This document shows, piece by piece, positions 31,854 through 43,640 of a stretch of 64,000 nucleotides of DNA. The notes under the pieces are model-generated. The model was not told the DNA's origin. It ran no database searches and worked only from the letters and a program-made list of their open reading frames with translations. Every line of letters begins with the position of its first letter. The first letter of the stretch is position 1. The position numbers and the translations under genes are program-made. The stretch is from Spirodela intermedia (taxonomy: Eukaryota; Streptophyta; Magnoliopsida; Alismatales; Araceae): the NCBI GenBank assembly GCA_902729315.2, contig LR746270.1, positions 6,503,221-6,567,220 of the forward strand, given 5' to 3'.

Positions 31854-32590
31854 ACAGCATGAATTGACTTTTGATTATGGGTTTTTTCATTCCACTTTTT
31901 ATTTATTTTCAAATTATCGATTGGAATATTTACAAGACAGAAGATTCCAAAATTTGTGAAATAAATTTGGATTCTTTTTCTTAGTAGGTTTAATAGCCGG
32001 TGTGATGTAATAAAAGTCCCAATCAAAGCCTAGTTTTCAGTCATTTACTTTTTAAATAACTAAATAAATTTAACTAATTTTAGTCATCTAACCATTTAGC
32101 CATATAAAAGGCTAGACCTTAACCTAATCATTCCAAATCAACTCCTTTTTTTGAGGTATTACTTTGGCATACAATTTAAGATTGCTGGTCGAATTTTTAA
32201 TTTTCCATTTGGAAAATCTACAATTTTCGATTAAATTTATTTCTTGTGTCAAACAATTTTTTTGCCATAAAATTATTTATTACCAATCAAATTAAGCGTT
32301 CGAGGGCAGCTTTAGCGTGAAATTGCAGAAAATTTCAAGAGAATCTTGTTATCTCGTCCACTGATACCAATGTTTCGGGCAGAAAATCCATTGTGCCACA
32401 CGGCCGAACATTCTTACTGATCTGACCCGCTAGAGAAAAGGCAGAGTGGAGCCCGTCGTTCATGGAACGAAGACTTCCCCCATAAAATTCAGAGGTAGAA
32501 GACCGAGCACCAGCAATGGCAGAATAGCATGCCGAGGAGAGGCAAGAGGACTGCAGAGAGCGGTGACTTCGTCTTCTTCCTCACCTCGCG

Positions 32591-33235
32591 CTAAGAAAGG
32601 ATCCGTGCGAAAGCACAAATACCGAGCTTCTGACCAACGAAGGACGTCTCCGCTGAGAGCTGGACCTGAACTTCTGTCATCGGCCAAGAGCAGGGGATAA
32701 GATCCCAAAGGTTTGGCCGGAGAAGAAGGCCTGCATCCACGTCTGTGAGAAGAACCGCCGCCAGACGCACATGAATTGGAAGCTGGCTGGGGGACACGGC
32801 GGCGGGGGAGACGCCACAGATCGCCGCCACCCCGACCAGCTCCATCGTGAGGCTGTGTCTGCGGCTGCCGTGAAACCCGAGTGCCCGCAGGCTCTGTTTG
32901 ATGTCGTCACCGGAGAAGAAGTTGCAGGGATCGCAGAGGAAGTTGACGACGCGGGGGGCAATGGCGTCGTTCTCCTCCGAGGAGAGTCCGTACACCAGCA
33001 CATCCGTCATGTATGAGAGGTTGATGGAGATGAATCTCCGCCCGAGGGAACCGTCGTGGAGGAGCAACGGCTCCCAGAAGAAGGAGAGACCGACGACCCT
33101 CCTCGGCGATGGAGTTTCCTCGACCCCCCTAACCCACTCGTCTGCTTCCGCCGCACTTGCTGTCACCAAGACAAGAACCCGTTGACCTCCGACTAGCAAG
33201 TGCCTGAAATTTTGTGGAAGTGGCCCCGATGCCAT
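32591..33235 (-). CDS. Copy E: intact WRN-exonuclease-like pseudoenzyme (214 aa)
   Basis: It starts at MASGPLPQNFRHL (ATG at 33233-33235). The domain runs from VLVLVTAS through VVGLSFFWEP (motif I position, acidic residues replaced by S and F), ISINLSYMTDVLVYGL, FFSGDDIKQSLRALGF (motif II Asp replaced by Ser) and SWPMTEVQVQLSAETSFVGQKLG (motif III Tyr and Asp replaced by L and T). It is closest to G. All family hydrophobic strand positions are kept, so the fold is probably retained without nuclease chemistry. It ends ICAFARILS. The 3' flank carries the words 'gtttcgggcagaaaatcca' and 'cttactgatctgacccg' shared with G, I and K. Confidence 0.75.
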   Translation of the reverse strand: MASGPLPQNFRHLLVGGQRVLVLVTASAAEADEWVRGVEETPSPRRVVGLSFFWEPLLLHDGSLGRRFISINLSYMTDVLVYGLSSEENDAIAPRVVNFLCDPCNFFSGDDIKQSLRALGFHGSRRHSLTMELVGVAAICGVSPAAVSPSQLPIHVRLAAVLLTDVDAGLLLRPNLWDLIPCSWPMTEVQVQLSAETSFVGQKLGICAFARILS

Positions 33236-34335
33236 TCTCACAGCTGCTAGAAGTTGGCTCCTCCTTTGATGGTGCTATTTCCTCAATCCTTTCGAGAACT
33301 TTTCGATTCTTCCGAGAGAGACCAGCAGAATCGGTTGTCCTTCCCGCCTCTCCTCGGGGAGCTTTCTTGATCCTAGACAGAAAGAAAAACCAGAAAGACA
33401 GAAGGCAGTGAGAGCAGGAGGATGGATAGCTGCAGCATTGAATAACGAGGTGATCTGAATCCAATTCTATCGTTGTTCTCCGCCAGGGATGGTTCATCCC
33501 TTCCTCCCCTTTTTTCTTTCCCCGTTTCTGAGGAACAGATGGCACACAGTGCGTAGCAGCACTCAAAGGAAAGTGCTACGTCTGTTTCTGATTGATGCAT
33601 GTCCCACATCCATGTTTCCGTTTCTGGCCTTCGAAATCTTCCACCTCCGAAGTTTCAGGAAGCGGCAAACTGGACCAGAAGGAAGCTGAAGAGCCCTGGG
33701 ATCCTAATTATCAAATCTCATAAAAATCCTCCAGTGAATTGGGTCCTCAATACGACCTGCAACGTCACGCTATTATCCTCCTGTAAATTTGATCCTTAAC
33801 CCAACCTAATTTGCCAGATCCTATCGCAGGGGATCGGTCAAATCATTTCGAGAAGAGATTATATTTTGCGAGGGTTCATGAAACCAGCGGTTCTTGACAA
33901 GAATCGGTAGAAACAACTGAGGCCGGATCTTTTACCTCTGCGCTGTACAGCCTTCCGATCTTTTCAAGCACGCAGATAATCGTCGTTACCGGCGCGGCTC
34001 AAGGAAAACCTGCGGTCGAAAGGAAGCACATAGTCAAATGAAGAACAAGAATCGATCTCCGACATCATCAGACCTCAACCAAAGGACAAGAAACTAAACA
34101 ATTGCGAATCGCCGAACAGTGACTGGAGAATTATCGACCATGCAAGCCGAACATCCGTATATCACTCGACCGATCGGGGGGAGGGTGCAGCATTCTCCAT
34201 GGATGTTTTCGAGTAGGAGAAAGGTGCGGGATCAGAGCAGCGGCTGATGGAGGAAGAAGAGAGACTTTATGGAAGTCGAGTTCCCGCCACAACTGGATGG
34301 CCTGAAGGTCCTTCTAAACCGGTGTTTTAAAAGAC
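33236..34335 (-). promoter_or_regulatory. Conserved leader block of copy E
   Basis: It is homologous to 30800-31760, with a deletion of about 50 bases inside the upstream short frame. The upstream ATG at 34198-34200 is kept but the frame is only 12 codons (MENAAPSPRSVE). The candidate internal exon with its GCAG/GTAAA borders is also present near 33940-34015. Confidence 0.5.
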
Positions 34336-34511
34336 CGAACCAGCTCGGGTAACCAAATGCTGAACAGAGCGGTTCAATCGCTCAAGAAATCAGATATTCT
34401 AAGGTACCTATAGATCTTCATTCACCTCACAAGGTTCCTACAGATATGCTTTCTTTTATTATTTCACACGATTAGAAAAACTTATATGATCCTGAGAAGT
34501 TGAAAGCGGTC

Positions 34512-34513
<2 letters not shown>

Positions 34514-34566
<53 letters not shown>
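34514..34566. repeat. GA microsatellite upstream of copy E
   Basis: A long GA run is followed by one copy of the unit with 'ggaaacattcc' and 'cgtagctagagag' that is multiplied sixfold at 51785-52210. Confidence 0.8.
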
Positions 34567-34568
<2 letters not shown>

Positions 34569-35214
34569 GGAAACATTCCATTTTCTCGTAGCTAGAGAGA
34601 CAGAGAAAGAAGATGATGGCATGAATTAAACCCACGTCTCTCTTTGTTATACGTGCTGAAATTATGCAAAAATTTGACCCCACTTGGTTAACTAATTTGG
34701 AACTCTACTAATTTGCTTTCCACATCAGAGAAAAAATAATTAGGTTCAAAGACAAGTAAAGTTTGATGTAATTTATTTTAGGCTTCATTCTTATAACATC
34801 TTTCCTGATCACAACACATTGCATTTGACAGACATTCGACCAGCAGGATGGTCCTCCTTTCTTCATATGCTTATGATCTTCTTTCCAGGGAGCGAAGGAG
34901 TAAATATTTTGTTTGTGACCATTTTGATTGTACCTTTGTCACATCTATAATGTTTATGAGGAGCACTGGATAAAATAAGATTTGATAAGGTACCAAGCAA
35001 TGAACTCCTCTTCTATAAGGGCTTTACCTATAAAAAAATAAAGAAGAGAGAAGCTAAGAAACGAGAGTAGATTAATGGAGATACTAAAGAACCAAGGGAG
35101 AGGAGAGATCCCAAGAAGAAAAAAGATTCTTCGTTCATCATATAAAAAGAGAAAAACAAATGCCTTCTTTATAGAAGTGAAAGGAAAGGATACTACCCCT
35201 CAAAAACTTAGCAT

Positions 35215-35313
35215 TTAGAATCTGTGGGTAGAGGCCCACATCGCCAAGACAAGAACCCATTGACCTCTGATTCGCAAATACCTTACATTTTGTGGAAGAA
35301 ACTCAGACACCAT
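35215..35313 (-). pseudogene. Copy F: truncated pseudogene, first ~26 codons only
   Basis: The start MVSEFLPQNVRYL (ATG at 35311-35313) and the next residues to VLVLA match copies E and I. At about 35237 the similarity stops abruptly and unrelated sequence follows, with a stop codon at 35215. The leader side (35314-35770) is still well conserved. The copy is dead, and the breakpoint marks a deletion or insertion boundary. Confidence 0.7.
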
Positions 35314-35770
35314 TCCTACAGCTGCTAGAAGTTTGCTCCCCCTTCGATGGTGCTGTTTGCTCAATCCTTTGGAGAACTTTCCGATTCTTCCAAGATAGGC
35401 CAGAAGAATCGATGGTCCTTCCAACCTCTCCTTCGGGAGCTTTCTTGATCCTAGACAAAAAGAAAACTTGAAAGACAGACAGCAGTGAGAGCAGGAGGAT
35501 GGACAGCTGCAGCATTGACTAACGAGGTGATCTGAATTCAATTATATCATCGTTCTCTACCACGGGCGGTTCATCCCTTCCTCTCCCCCTTTTTCTGTAT
35601 CTGTCTCTATGGAAGAGATGGCACACTATGCGTAGCAGCACTCAAGGGAAAGGGCTACGTCTGTTTCTGATTGATGAATGTCCAACATCCATGTTTCCAT
35701 TTCCGACCTACGAAATCTTTCACCTCGAAAGTTTCCGGAAGCTGCAATGCGGACTAGAAGGAAGCTGAAG
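35314..35770 (-). promoter_or_regulatory. Leader remnant of truncated copy F
   Basis: It matches the coding-proximal part of the other group-2 leaders ('ccttcgatggtgctgtttgctcaatcc', 'gctacgtctgtttctgattgatg'). The distal leader is missing; the similarity ends near 35770, where a different, snRNA-promoter-like sequence begins. Confidence 0.55.
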
Positions 35771-35796
35771 ATCTGAAACATGTGAAAAATTATTTA

Positions 35797-35905
35797 GTCC
35801 CATATCAGAAGGTCGCGGATAATATGAGTATATATGTAAACATGACAAGTCCCCAAATCAGGCATTACCCTGGCCATGGTGGATGACTGGCTAGCGGCCC
35901 ACTAT
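35797..35905 (+). ncRNA. snRNA/7SL-type promoter (USE + TATA) with a short, probably dead transcript region
   Basis: GTCCCATATCA at 35797-35807 is close to the plant upstream sequence element RTCCCACATCG. TATATAT follows at 35829-35835, 21 bases later, which is the short spacing typical of plant Pol III small-RNA genes. The downstream stretch ('ggcattaccctggcc', 'ggatgactggctagcggccc') is GC-rich and then dissolves into AT-rich DNA without a T-run terminator. It may be a truncated 7SL or other small-RNA pseudogene; the RNA itself is not identified. Confidence 0.3.
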
Positions 35906-36799
35906 AATAATAAACACATATATAAAAATAATATATAATAAAAATTCTATAAATAATTTTAAATAATAATAAAGTTATAATAATAATTTCGTAAATATAT
36001 TTATTTTATATATATCTATAAAGGGAAAAGCACCCTGACTCTTTTAACTTCTGACTTCCAGATTTAGCAGTATATTTCTGCATCTAAAAGTTAACACACG
36101 AAAATAAAGAAGCAAAATATCTTAAACCCCAAAAATCTAGTGTTATCAAATGATTTCCAAGATTTTCTATAAGTTGACTAGGTGGCTAGCCCTTTCTCCT
36201 TTTATTTAAAAAAATTAATAATTTTTTTTTTGTTGTAGAATCATTTGATTCATTAATTGTTACATCATTTGACTCATTTGCTACATTATACCTATATCAT
36301 TAGGTTGGGCTTGGGTAGGTTGAGTTTTTAAAAATATAGTCTCTATTTTAGCCAAAATTTAGAATTTGGGTCAATCTAAGTGCTTCAAGGATTTAAATAT
36401 TACTTGAGTCTCTCCACGAAAAATTATTCCTCTAATTCAGAATATAAGAATTTGAAAAATATTTCCTATTTTTACTAAAATTGTTGGCTATTGAAACCTA
36501 CTCTTAACTAGGCTGAAATGATTGTTCTAATATAGGACATTGAAATTCATGATGATCATTTCCACCACACAAGTGACAACTACTATAACTACTAATCAAA
36601 TTAAATTGAGAATTAATAGAGTTTAAGGTGATTAAAAAAGAAATTAAGTTTTTATAATCTTTGATTGATCTAATTTACCTTCTTTCTTAAGCTAAAATCT
36701 TTAGGACATTACATTTTATACATTGCTCTTTTCTTATTGATCTCTAAAATTCTCCCTTAAATTCTTATAGAGGTTATACATTTCATTAAGAGTTTTTTT

Positions 36800-37340
36800 T
36801 CATAAAATCTCATCTATATATAGAATCTACCATATTTCTATGGTTCTTTAATAATCCATCATCAAAGATTCTATTGAGCTAGCACTTGATGACAACTTTT
36901 TCTAAGCAAATATTTCAATTTTTCTCATGCATGACGTAAGGTTTCTCCTAGCCCTTGAGTAAAACTTTAGATATGAACCCTCATATTTTAGGTTTTTTCT
37001 TAAAAGATGAAAATGTCTAAGGCTTGTTTTATGTCTTTCCAACAAATTAATTCCTTACCTAAGGTAGATAACCAATAGTTGGCTTTGTCCATAAGTGTAA
37101 GTGGAAATTACTTTAATTGGATAATTTATAGTGTAACTTAAGGGAGATTGACTAAATCACAAATCATATAAATTTTTTTTGAATGATGATGAGGTTCTTC
37201 TGAAAGTAATCCATGTAAATTAGGAAGTATTTGAAAGATATCTCGATTTAACTCAAACCCAATAGTGGGCTCTAATGGAATTCTAATATTAGTTAAAAGT
37301 TGGTAAGAATCAAGGATATAATGATTTTTCATAGCCATGA
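36800..37340 (-). mobile_element. Decayed Ty3/gypsy gag fragment
   Basis: Minus-strand pieces read FELNRDIFQILPNLHGL (near 37250), DKANYWLSTLG (near 37080), WKDIKQALDIF (near 37030) and EKLKYLLRKSCHQ (near 36920), in that order. This is the conserved order of plant Ty3/gypsy gag proteins. Stops and frame changes lie between them, so it is a fossil. No pol, protease or LTR was recognised next to it. Confidence 0.65.
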
Positions 37341-37679
37341 GATTATTTTTCTTTGGCCTATACTATCTTCAAGATCCAAAGAAACTAATTTTTCCTTTCG
37401 AGGCTTTGTTTTTGGATGAAGTGTTTGAAGGAGGTTTTAGTCTTAGATGTGAGACCTTCTACTATGCATAAACACTTATCAATTTTAGAAAAAGTTTCAG
37501 ATACCTTACCCTCTCATTCGATCTGATCCAATCCTTGCTTTCCTAATCTTTGTTCCATTCGATTTTTATTAATTTATCTAAGAAGAAAGTAAAAACATAA
37601 TGACATTTTTGCGTGTATTTTAAGGGGAAAATACTAAAATTATTCAATACATCTTTGGAAATAGAGCCAAAATTTCATA

Positions 37680-38440
37680 ATCATTGTAATTTAAATCGCA
37701 CAAATTTAAATTTATTAAACTATAAACAATAATTTTAGAATTTTAGAATTTTTCTACAAAAATATATTAACTTTAAATTGTAAAAGAAATTTAAAATGAG
37801 TAAAAAATAGTTAAGTCGATCATACAAATGTATGATAATATTAGGTAAAATTTCAGAAATTATTTCAAATAATATGATTTTATATGATTTTTAGACTGAA
37901 ATATTATAAGTAAATCTTTGTAAAATCAGAGAAAAAGAGAAATTCGTTATCAAGTAGATGTTGCCACTTGCTAGAATAGCGATTTGGGTGAAAATAGAGT
38001 TCCATTCAGAAATTATTGTGAAAATGATTTCAAAAAGTTTGATCAATGAAATAAAGGACTAAAAGTACCAAATGAATTGTAATAGGGTAACGATGAGTTT
38101 TGAAACTTAAATTGATGAAAAACTATCATTAATTTAAAGATTAAATGAGTTTAAATAACAAAAATAAAGCTTCAGCATCACAATAGCAAGCACTACAGTT
38201 CTACATATTTTCAAGGTCTCTATGAGTTGTTCATGGCCTCAAGGCTATCCTTGAACATACATGGTTTGGGCAATCTTTAAATTCTCATACAAAGTCTAGT
38301 AGGTGTGTAAAGGTGGTAGTGAAATGGGCCTTCAAGGGCTGCCATTCTATAGAGCAAAGATTGGCACAAATGATTCTCTAATGGTTGTCACCTAGTAAAG
38401 AGATGATTAATTAAGGTGGTGTGCAGCTCAAGGAGCTTCT
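37680..38440 (-). repeat. AT-rich dispersed repeat, partial copy (right-hand part), reversed
   Basis: It aligns in order with 44765-45560 and, inverted, with 48560-49365 (words 'gcacaatagc/cgcaatagtg', 'ttgaacatac/ttggacaaag', 'aatagagttccat', 'ttgatcaa'). Noncoding; class unknown. Confidence 0.5.
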
Positions 38441-38766
38441 TCCTCAATTTAGCATTACCACTCAAATAAAGCGTTCGAGGGCAGCTTTGACGTAAAATGG
38501 AAGTCTTTTGGAGAAAATTTGAACAGAAATATTGATATCCCATCCACTGATACCAATGTTTTGGGCAGAATTCCATCGTACCATGCGGCCAAGGATTCTT
38601 TATGATCTAACCCGATAGAGAAAAGGCAGACTGGAGCCCGTAGTCCATGGAACGAAGACCGTCTTCAGAGGTAGAAAACCGAGCACCAACAATTGCGGAA
38701 GAGCTTGCCGAGGAGAGGCATGAGGAATGCAGAGGGACGTGTCTTCGTCTTCTTCCTCACCTCGCG

Positions 38767-39408
38767 CTACGAAAGGATCCTTGCGAAAGCGCATATACCG
38801 AGCTTCTGACCAACGAAGGACGTCTCCGCTGCGAGCTGGACCTGAACTTCTGTCATCGGCCAAGAGCAGGGCATAAGCTCCCAAAGGTTTGCCTGGAGAA
38901 GAAGGTCTGCATCCAGGTCCGTGAGAAGAACCGCCAGACTCACATGAAACGGAAGCTGGCTGTCCAACACGGCGGCGGGGGAGACGCCGCAGATCGCCGC
39001 CACCCCGACCAGCTCCATCGTGAGGCTGTGCCTGCGGCTGGCGTGAAGCCCGAGTGCCGTTAGGCTCCGGTTGAGGTCGTCGCCGAAGAAGATGTTGCGG
39101 AGATCGCAGAGGAAGTTGAGAAGGCAGGGGGCAGTGGGGTCGTTCCCCTCCGAGGAGAGTTGGTACACAAGCACATGTCTCAGGTAGGAGAGGTTGATGG
39201 AGCAGACTCTCCGCCCAATTGAACCGTCCAGGAGGATCCATGGCTCCCAGAAGAAGGATAGACCGACGATCCTCCTCGACGGCCATGTTGCCTCGACCCC
39301 CCGCACCCACTCGTCTGCGTCCGCCGCTCTGGTTGTCGCCAAGACAAGGACCCGTTGACCGCCGGTTTGAAAATATCTGAAATCTTGTGAAAGAGGCCCC
39401 GACGCCAT
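38767..39408 (-). CDS. Copy G: intact WRN-exonuclease-like pseudoenzyme (213 aa)
   Basis: It starts at MASGPLSQDFRYF (ATG at 39406-39408). The frame is open upstream through MSKQHHRKGSKLL, but that part is conserved as leader, so the internal ATG is preferred. Family blocks: IVGLSFFWEP, SINLSYLRHVLVYQL, FFGDDLNRSLTALGL, ELVGVAAICGV and SWPMTEVQVQLAAETSFVGQKLG. Catalytic positions are S, F, S, L and T. Compared with E there is a single-codon deletion in the LAAVLL helix, so the frame is kept. A second frame of 236 codons overlaps it (38600-39310) and is treated as a shadow. Confidence 0.75.
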   Translation of the reverse strand: MASGPLSQDFRYFQTGGQRVLVLATTRAADADEWVRGVEATWPSRRIVGLSFFWEPWILLDGSIGRRVCSINLSYLRHVLVYQLSSEGNDPTAPCLLNFLCDLRNIFFGDDLNRSLTALGLHASRRHSLTMELVGVAAICGVSPAAVLDSQLPFHVSLAVLLTDLDADLLLQANLWELMPCSWPMTEVQVQLAAETSFVGQKLGICAFARILS

Positions 39409-40610
39409 TCCCACAGCTGCTAGAAGTTTGCTCCCCTTTCGATGGTGCTGTTTGCTCAATCCATTAGAGAACTTTCCGATTCTTCAGAGAGATACCAGGG
39501 AATCGGTGGTCCTTCCCGCCTCTTCTCGGGGAGCTTTCTTGGTTCTAGACAGAAAGAACGCCAGAAACACAGACGGTAGTGAGAGCAGGAGGGATGGACT
39601 CATGCAGTATTGAATAACAAGGCGCTCTGAATCCAGTCATCCCTTCCTCTTCCCCTTTTTCTTTCCAAGTCTCTATGGAACAGATGACACACCGTGCGTA
39701 GCAGCGCTCAAAGGAAAGCGCTACGTCTGTTTCTGATTGATGCATGTCCAACGTCCATGTTTCCATTTCCGGCCTTCGAAATCTTCCACCTCCGAAGTTT
39801 CCGGAAGCGGCAAAATGGACCAGAAGGAAGCTGAAGAGCCCTCAGATTCTAGTTAGCAAATCTCATAAAAATCCTCCGGTGAATTTGGTCCTCAATACCA
39901 CCTAGAGGCAGTCGGATACTGCAACGTCACGCTATGATCCTCCTGTAAATTTGATTCTTAACCCAACCTAATTTGCCAGATAATATCGCAGGGGATCGCT
40001 CAAATCATTTCAAGAAGAGAAGATATTTTGCAAGGGTTTTATGAAACCAACGGTTCTTGAAAAGGATCGGTAGAAACAACTGAGGCCGGATCTTTTACCT
40101 CTGACGCTGTACAACCTTGCGATCTTTTTAAGCACGCAGATAATCGCCGTTACCGGCGTGCCTCAAGGAAAATCTGCGGTCGAAAGAAAGCACATAGTCA
40201 AATGACGAACAAGAATCGATCTACGACATCATCAGACCTCAACCAAAGAATAAGAAACTAAACATCTGCGAATCGGGCTCAGACGCGGCCATACATAGAC
40301 CTTAGAAACGCCGAACAGTGACTGGAGAATTTCGACCGTCCGAGCAGAGCGTCGGCAAATCTTCAGCGTTGCGCACGTTCGGGCTTCACCTAAGAGCATA
40401 TCACACGACCGATTCTCGAGATCCGTCGTCCGATTGGCGGGAGGGTGCAGCATTCTCCGTGGATGCTTTCGAGTAGGACAAGGCACGGGATCAGGGCAGC
40501 GGCTGACGGAGGAAGAAGAGAGTTTGTGAGAATCAACTTCCGGCCACAACTGGTTGGCCCGGAGGTATTTTTAAACAGGTATTTCAAATGACCGAACCAG
40601 ATCTGGTAAC
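39409..40610 (-). promoter_or_regulatory. Conserved leader block of copy G
   Basis: It is homologous to the other group-2 leaders over nearly its whole length. Here the upstream start codon is ACG instead of ATG ('ccgtggatgcttt' near 40459), so the short upstream frame is lost. A short GA run and a single copy of the 'cttgtagctagagag' unit lie further upstream at 40800-40865. Confidence 0.5.
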
Positions 40611-41944
40611 CAAACGCTGAACAGGGCGGTTCAATCGTTCCAGCTGATAGATATTTTCAGGTATTGATAGATCTTTATTCGCTTCACAAGCTTTTTTTAC
40701 AGATATATTCATTTTTATTACATCATACGTTGTAACAAAATTATATTAACGTGAAAATTATCAAACTATGGACTCAAAGCTTGAAATGTAGACCAGTTGA
40801 GAGAGTGAGTGAGAGAGAGAAGGCAATAGTCCTTGCTCTTGTAGCTAGAGAGAGAGAGAGAGAGCAACAGAATGAAGTAGACCCATGTCTCTCTTCATTG
40901 TCTATGCTTGAATTACACAAAATTTACCCGACTTGGTATGATAATTTGGAGCTCTACTTCTCATTTACCTTCCACCCCCCATGGGTTTCTATCGACAAGT
41001 TGGGGAAGAGCAAAGATTTTTTACGTTCAAATATGAGTATATTATGGTGTTATTAGTGTATTATTTTCCTTCAACTTTTTCCCAAGAATCTTGTTCCTGA
41101 ATTAGTTCTTGTAACCAACTTTGTATTTTTCTATTTTTCAATGAAATAATATTTTTCAATAATTTTCTATTTTTCAAAGAAATAATATTTTCCTACTAGT
41201 GTCAATTATGACATCTTCATATGGTATCAACGTGTTGCATTTGAATCACATTATGCTTTTGGGATTGGCCTCCTTTCTTCACATCTACATGAGCTGCTCT
41301 CTAATGATTATAGGAGAAAATGTTGCTTTCAAATTGATTTTCTACCTTATCATTTTCTGTCATTTACTTATGTGAAATTGGTTGCAGCTCTTTTAGGAAA
41401 AGTACTTTTTTTGAGAGCTTTTGCCATATCTATAAAATTTCTGAGCAGTGGATAAACAAGATTTGACAATGTACCATACCATTCCAACTCCAATGCAGTT
41501 TTGGTACATTAGCCATTGCTCCATGTATTGTGACTAGTGGAGAAGTAAGAGTAGATTGCTTTGACCTCTCTTGTGAAAATGAGAAATGTTGTTGAGATTA
41601 AAAAATCTTTCTTCAACCTTCTCTAGAAGGAAATATGAACATTCTTCTGCCGCTAACAATGATTGTAAAACCACTTTATTTCAATATTTCTTATGAGACA
41701 ATTCTATCTTATTGAATCCATATAATATTCTCATTCTCTCAAATTAAATTCAAAAGACAACTAGTTAAATTCTTCTACATATTCTAGAACAAATCTATGT
41801 CTTGATTGTAAGTTTAATATTTTTTGATAATCTTGTAGAAGAAATCTAGATTATAGTACTTTTTTCATCTTAAATCATGTAGAACTAAGTTAACAACCTA
41901 ATCTTGCTTGTGCCACTTGGATGTATTCCCACCATATTGATGTT

Positions 41945-43060
41945 TGATAAGTCTTCGTTTATCATGAGTTAATAATTAGTAAATAATATATTTTTAGCCT
42001 TAACTCATGATAAATAGAGTTATATTTATGTTAAAGTGTGAAAAATGGTTTTCAGTTGATTAACGTGATTTTTTGGCTAATTAAATGATTTTATATAAAT
42101 TTATATAATTTTTACAATCATACTTTTGAGATGAATAAAGAAAAATAAATAAAAATAAAAATATAGCAAAATGGGGGGTACCCGTTAGCCAACCAGGCCT
42201 ATAAGCAGGTCGAAAGCACAGTCAAGGAGGAGCCGCGAGTAAAGGCTCAAGTAGCTAAGACTGATGGAGGCACGTGTGCACTACTTCCCTTTCATGTCAT
42301 TAGTTGTCAATCGACTGTGAGGTAAAGAATAGTCATACATGTAGGAGAAAGGGACTTATTTGTAAATATAATATTAATATATATTTGTCTGAATTTCAGT
42401 ACACAAGTAATGTAGGACTAAACCCACGTCACACCTTCCCTCGAAAGGCTTCGATGATTTTAATACCTATAATATCCTTTATTTATAACAGAGATAGACC
42501 ATGATGACATTACTTGATAAAGGCATTAGAGTACTTATTTCAATCTCTCTCATACAAGTAGACAACTGATGTGAGTTTGAATCCTCTTAGAGCCAAAACT
42601 CATATTTTTTATTTGATTATCATGACTTTCCTACAAATCATTGGTGAAGGATTAAGCTGTCAAAATTACTAGATCATCGATAAAAATCTCTTCAACGCAA
42701 TTCGTGAAGCATTGTTCGTGAAGCATTGTTATTAAAATTATTGAATAATTCTCAATAAAAGGATCATGAATCTATTGAGTAAAGTATCTCTAATTGATTG
42801 ACAAACAAGCTGTCATCAAGAAGAAGATGATCCGTCGAGAGATGAGTCAAAGTAGAAAATTTTGAATAATTACCTAATATTATATTATATCCTTGTCATC
42901 GACCTAGAAAATTACTATTATTTTTAGAAGTTTTATTAAATTATAATTGATATATTTGTTTAGAAATACTTCTAAATATCTGAAAATTCATAGTTTCTAG
43001 TTTTATAAATTTTAAATTTGCATGATTTAGTATATAACGACTAAGTCACACCAATGTTTT
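41945..43060 (+). repeat. AT-rich dispersed repeat, copy with internal deletion
   Basis: It aligns with 47765-48560 ('ttatcatgagttaataatt', 'gaaagcac/catac...gagccgcgag', 'ttttaatacctataatatc', 'aagaagaagatgatcc') and then jumps to the part equivalent to 49190-49365, lacking about 600 bases in between. No protein coding was seen. Confidence 0.6.
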
Positions 43061-43061
43061 A

Positions 43062-43345
43062 CCCTTCAATTTATAGGCCACAAACTTCACTTCCTCCTAT
43101 ATCTAAATCTTCATGTATTCAAAAATTTACTAATGATCTCCATATTGTTTTTAATGTGTAAAATTTGAACATACACTTTTCTAAAGGTGAAACCCTCTCA
43201 GCAACTTCTGTCAATTATTCACACAAATGCCAATGTTTATTGTAATATTCAACAAGAGGAGGATTACGTCAAGATCATTGAACATGATGGGTCATCTCAA
43301 GTTGATATTGGCAGATCTTCATCATGATATTTAGATTGTCTAACT
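43062..43345 (-). other. Fragments of retroelement gag and of a pseudo-exonuclease 3' flank
   Basis: 43062-43130 matches the gag fossil at 53015-53213. About 43255-43345 ('gatgggtcatctcaagttgatattggcagatcttcatcatga') matches the 3' flank of copy C near 27510-27570. It shows that pieces of the gene units were scattered into the AT-rich region. Confidence 0.45.
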
Positions 43346-43439
43346 TCATAAATAGAATGCATATTTATGTGTCTTCAGAAATGACCACACCAATCATACC
43401 TTGAAAGACTCTAAGGCATTAATAAGTCCCTAGTATCAA

Positions 43440-43640
43440 GAGTTAATGGCTAATGTATTTTATGTATTAACCTCATGATAAATAGTATTATATTTGTCTT
43501 AAATTAATAAAATTGTTTTTACATGGCTAATGTTAATTTATAATTAATTATGTGATTTTATATGATTTTTACATCCATGTTTTCAAGTTAAGATAAATTA
43601 AAATAAAAATTAAAAAAGTAAAAAGGGGGAACCCTTGAGC
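43440..43640 (+). repeat. AT-rich dispersed repeat, left-end fragment
   Basis: It shares the opening blocks of the 41945 and 47765 copies ('ctcatgataaatagtattatatt', 'ttaattatgtgattttatatg') and then diverges. Confidence 0.45.
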
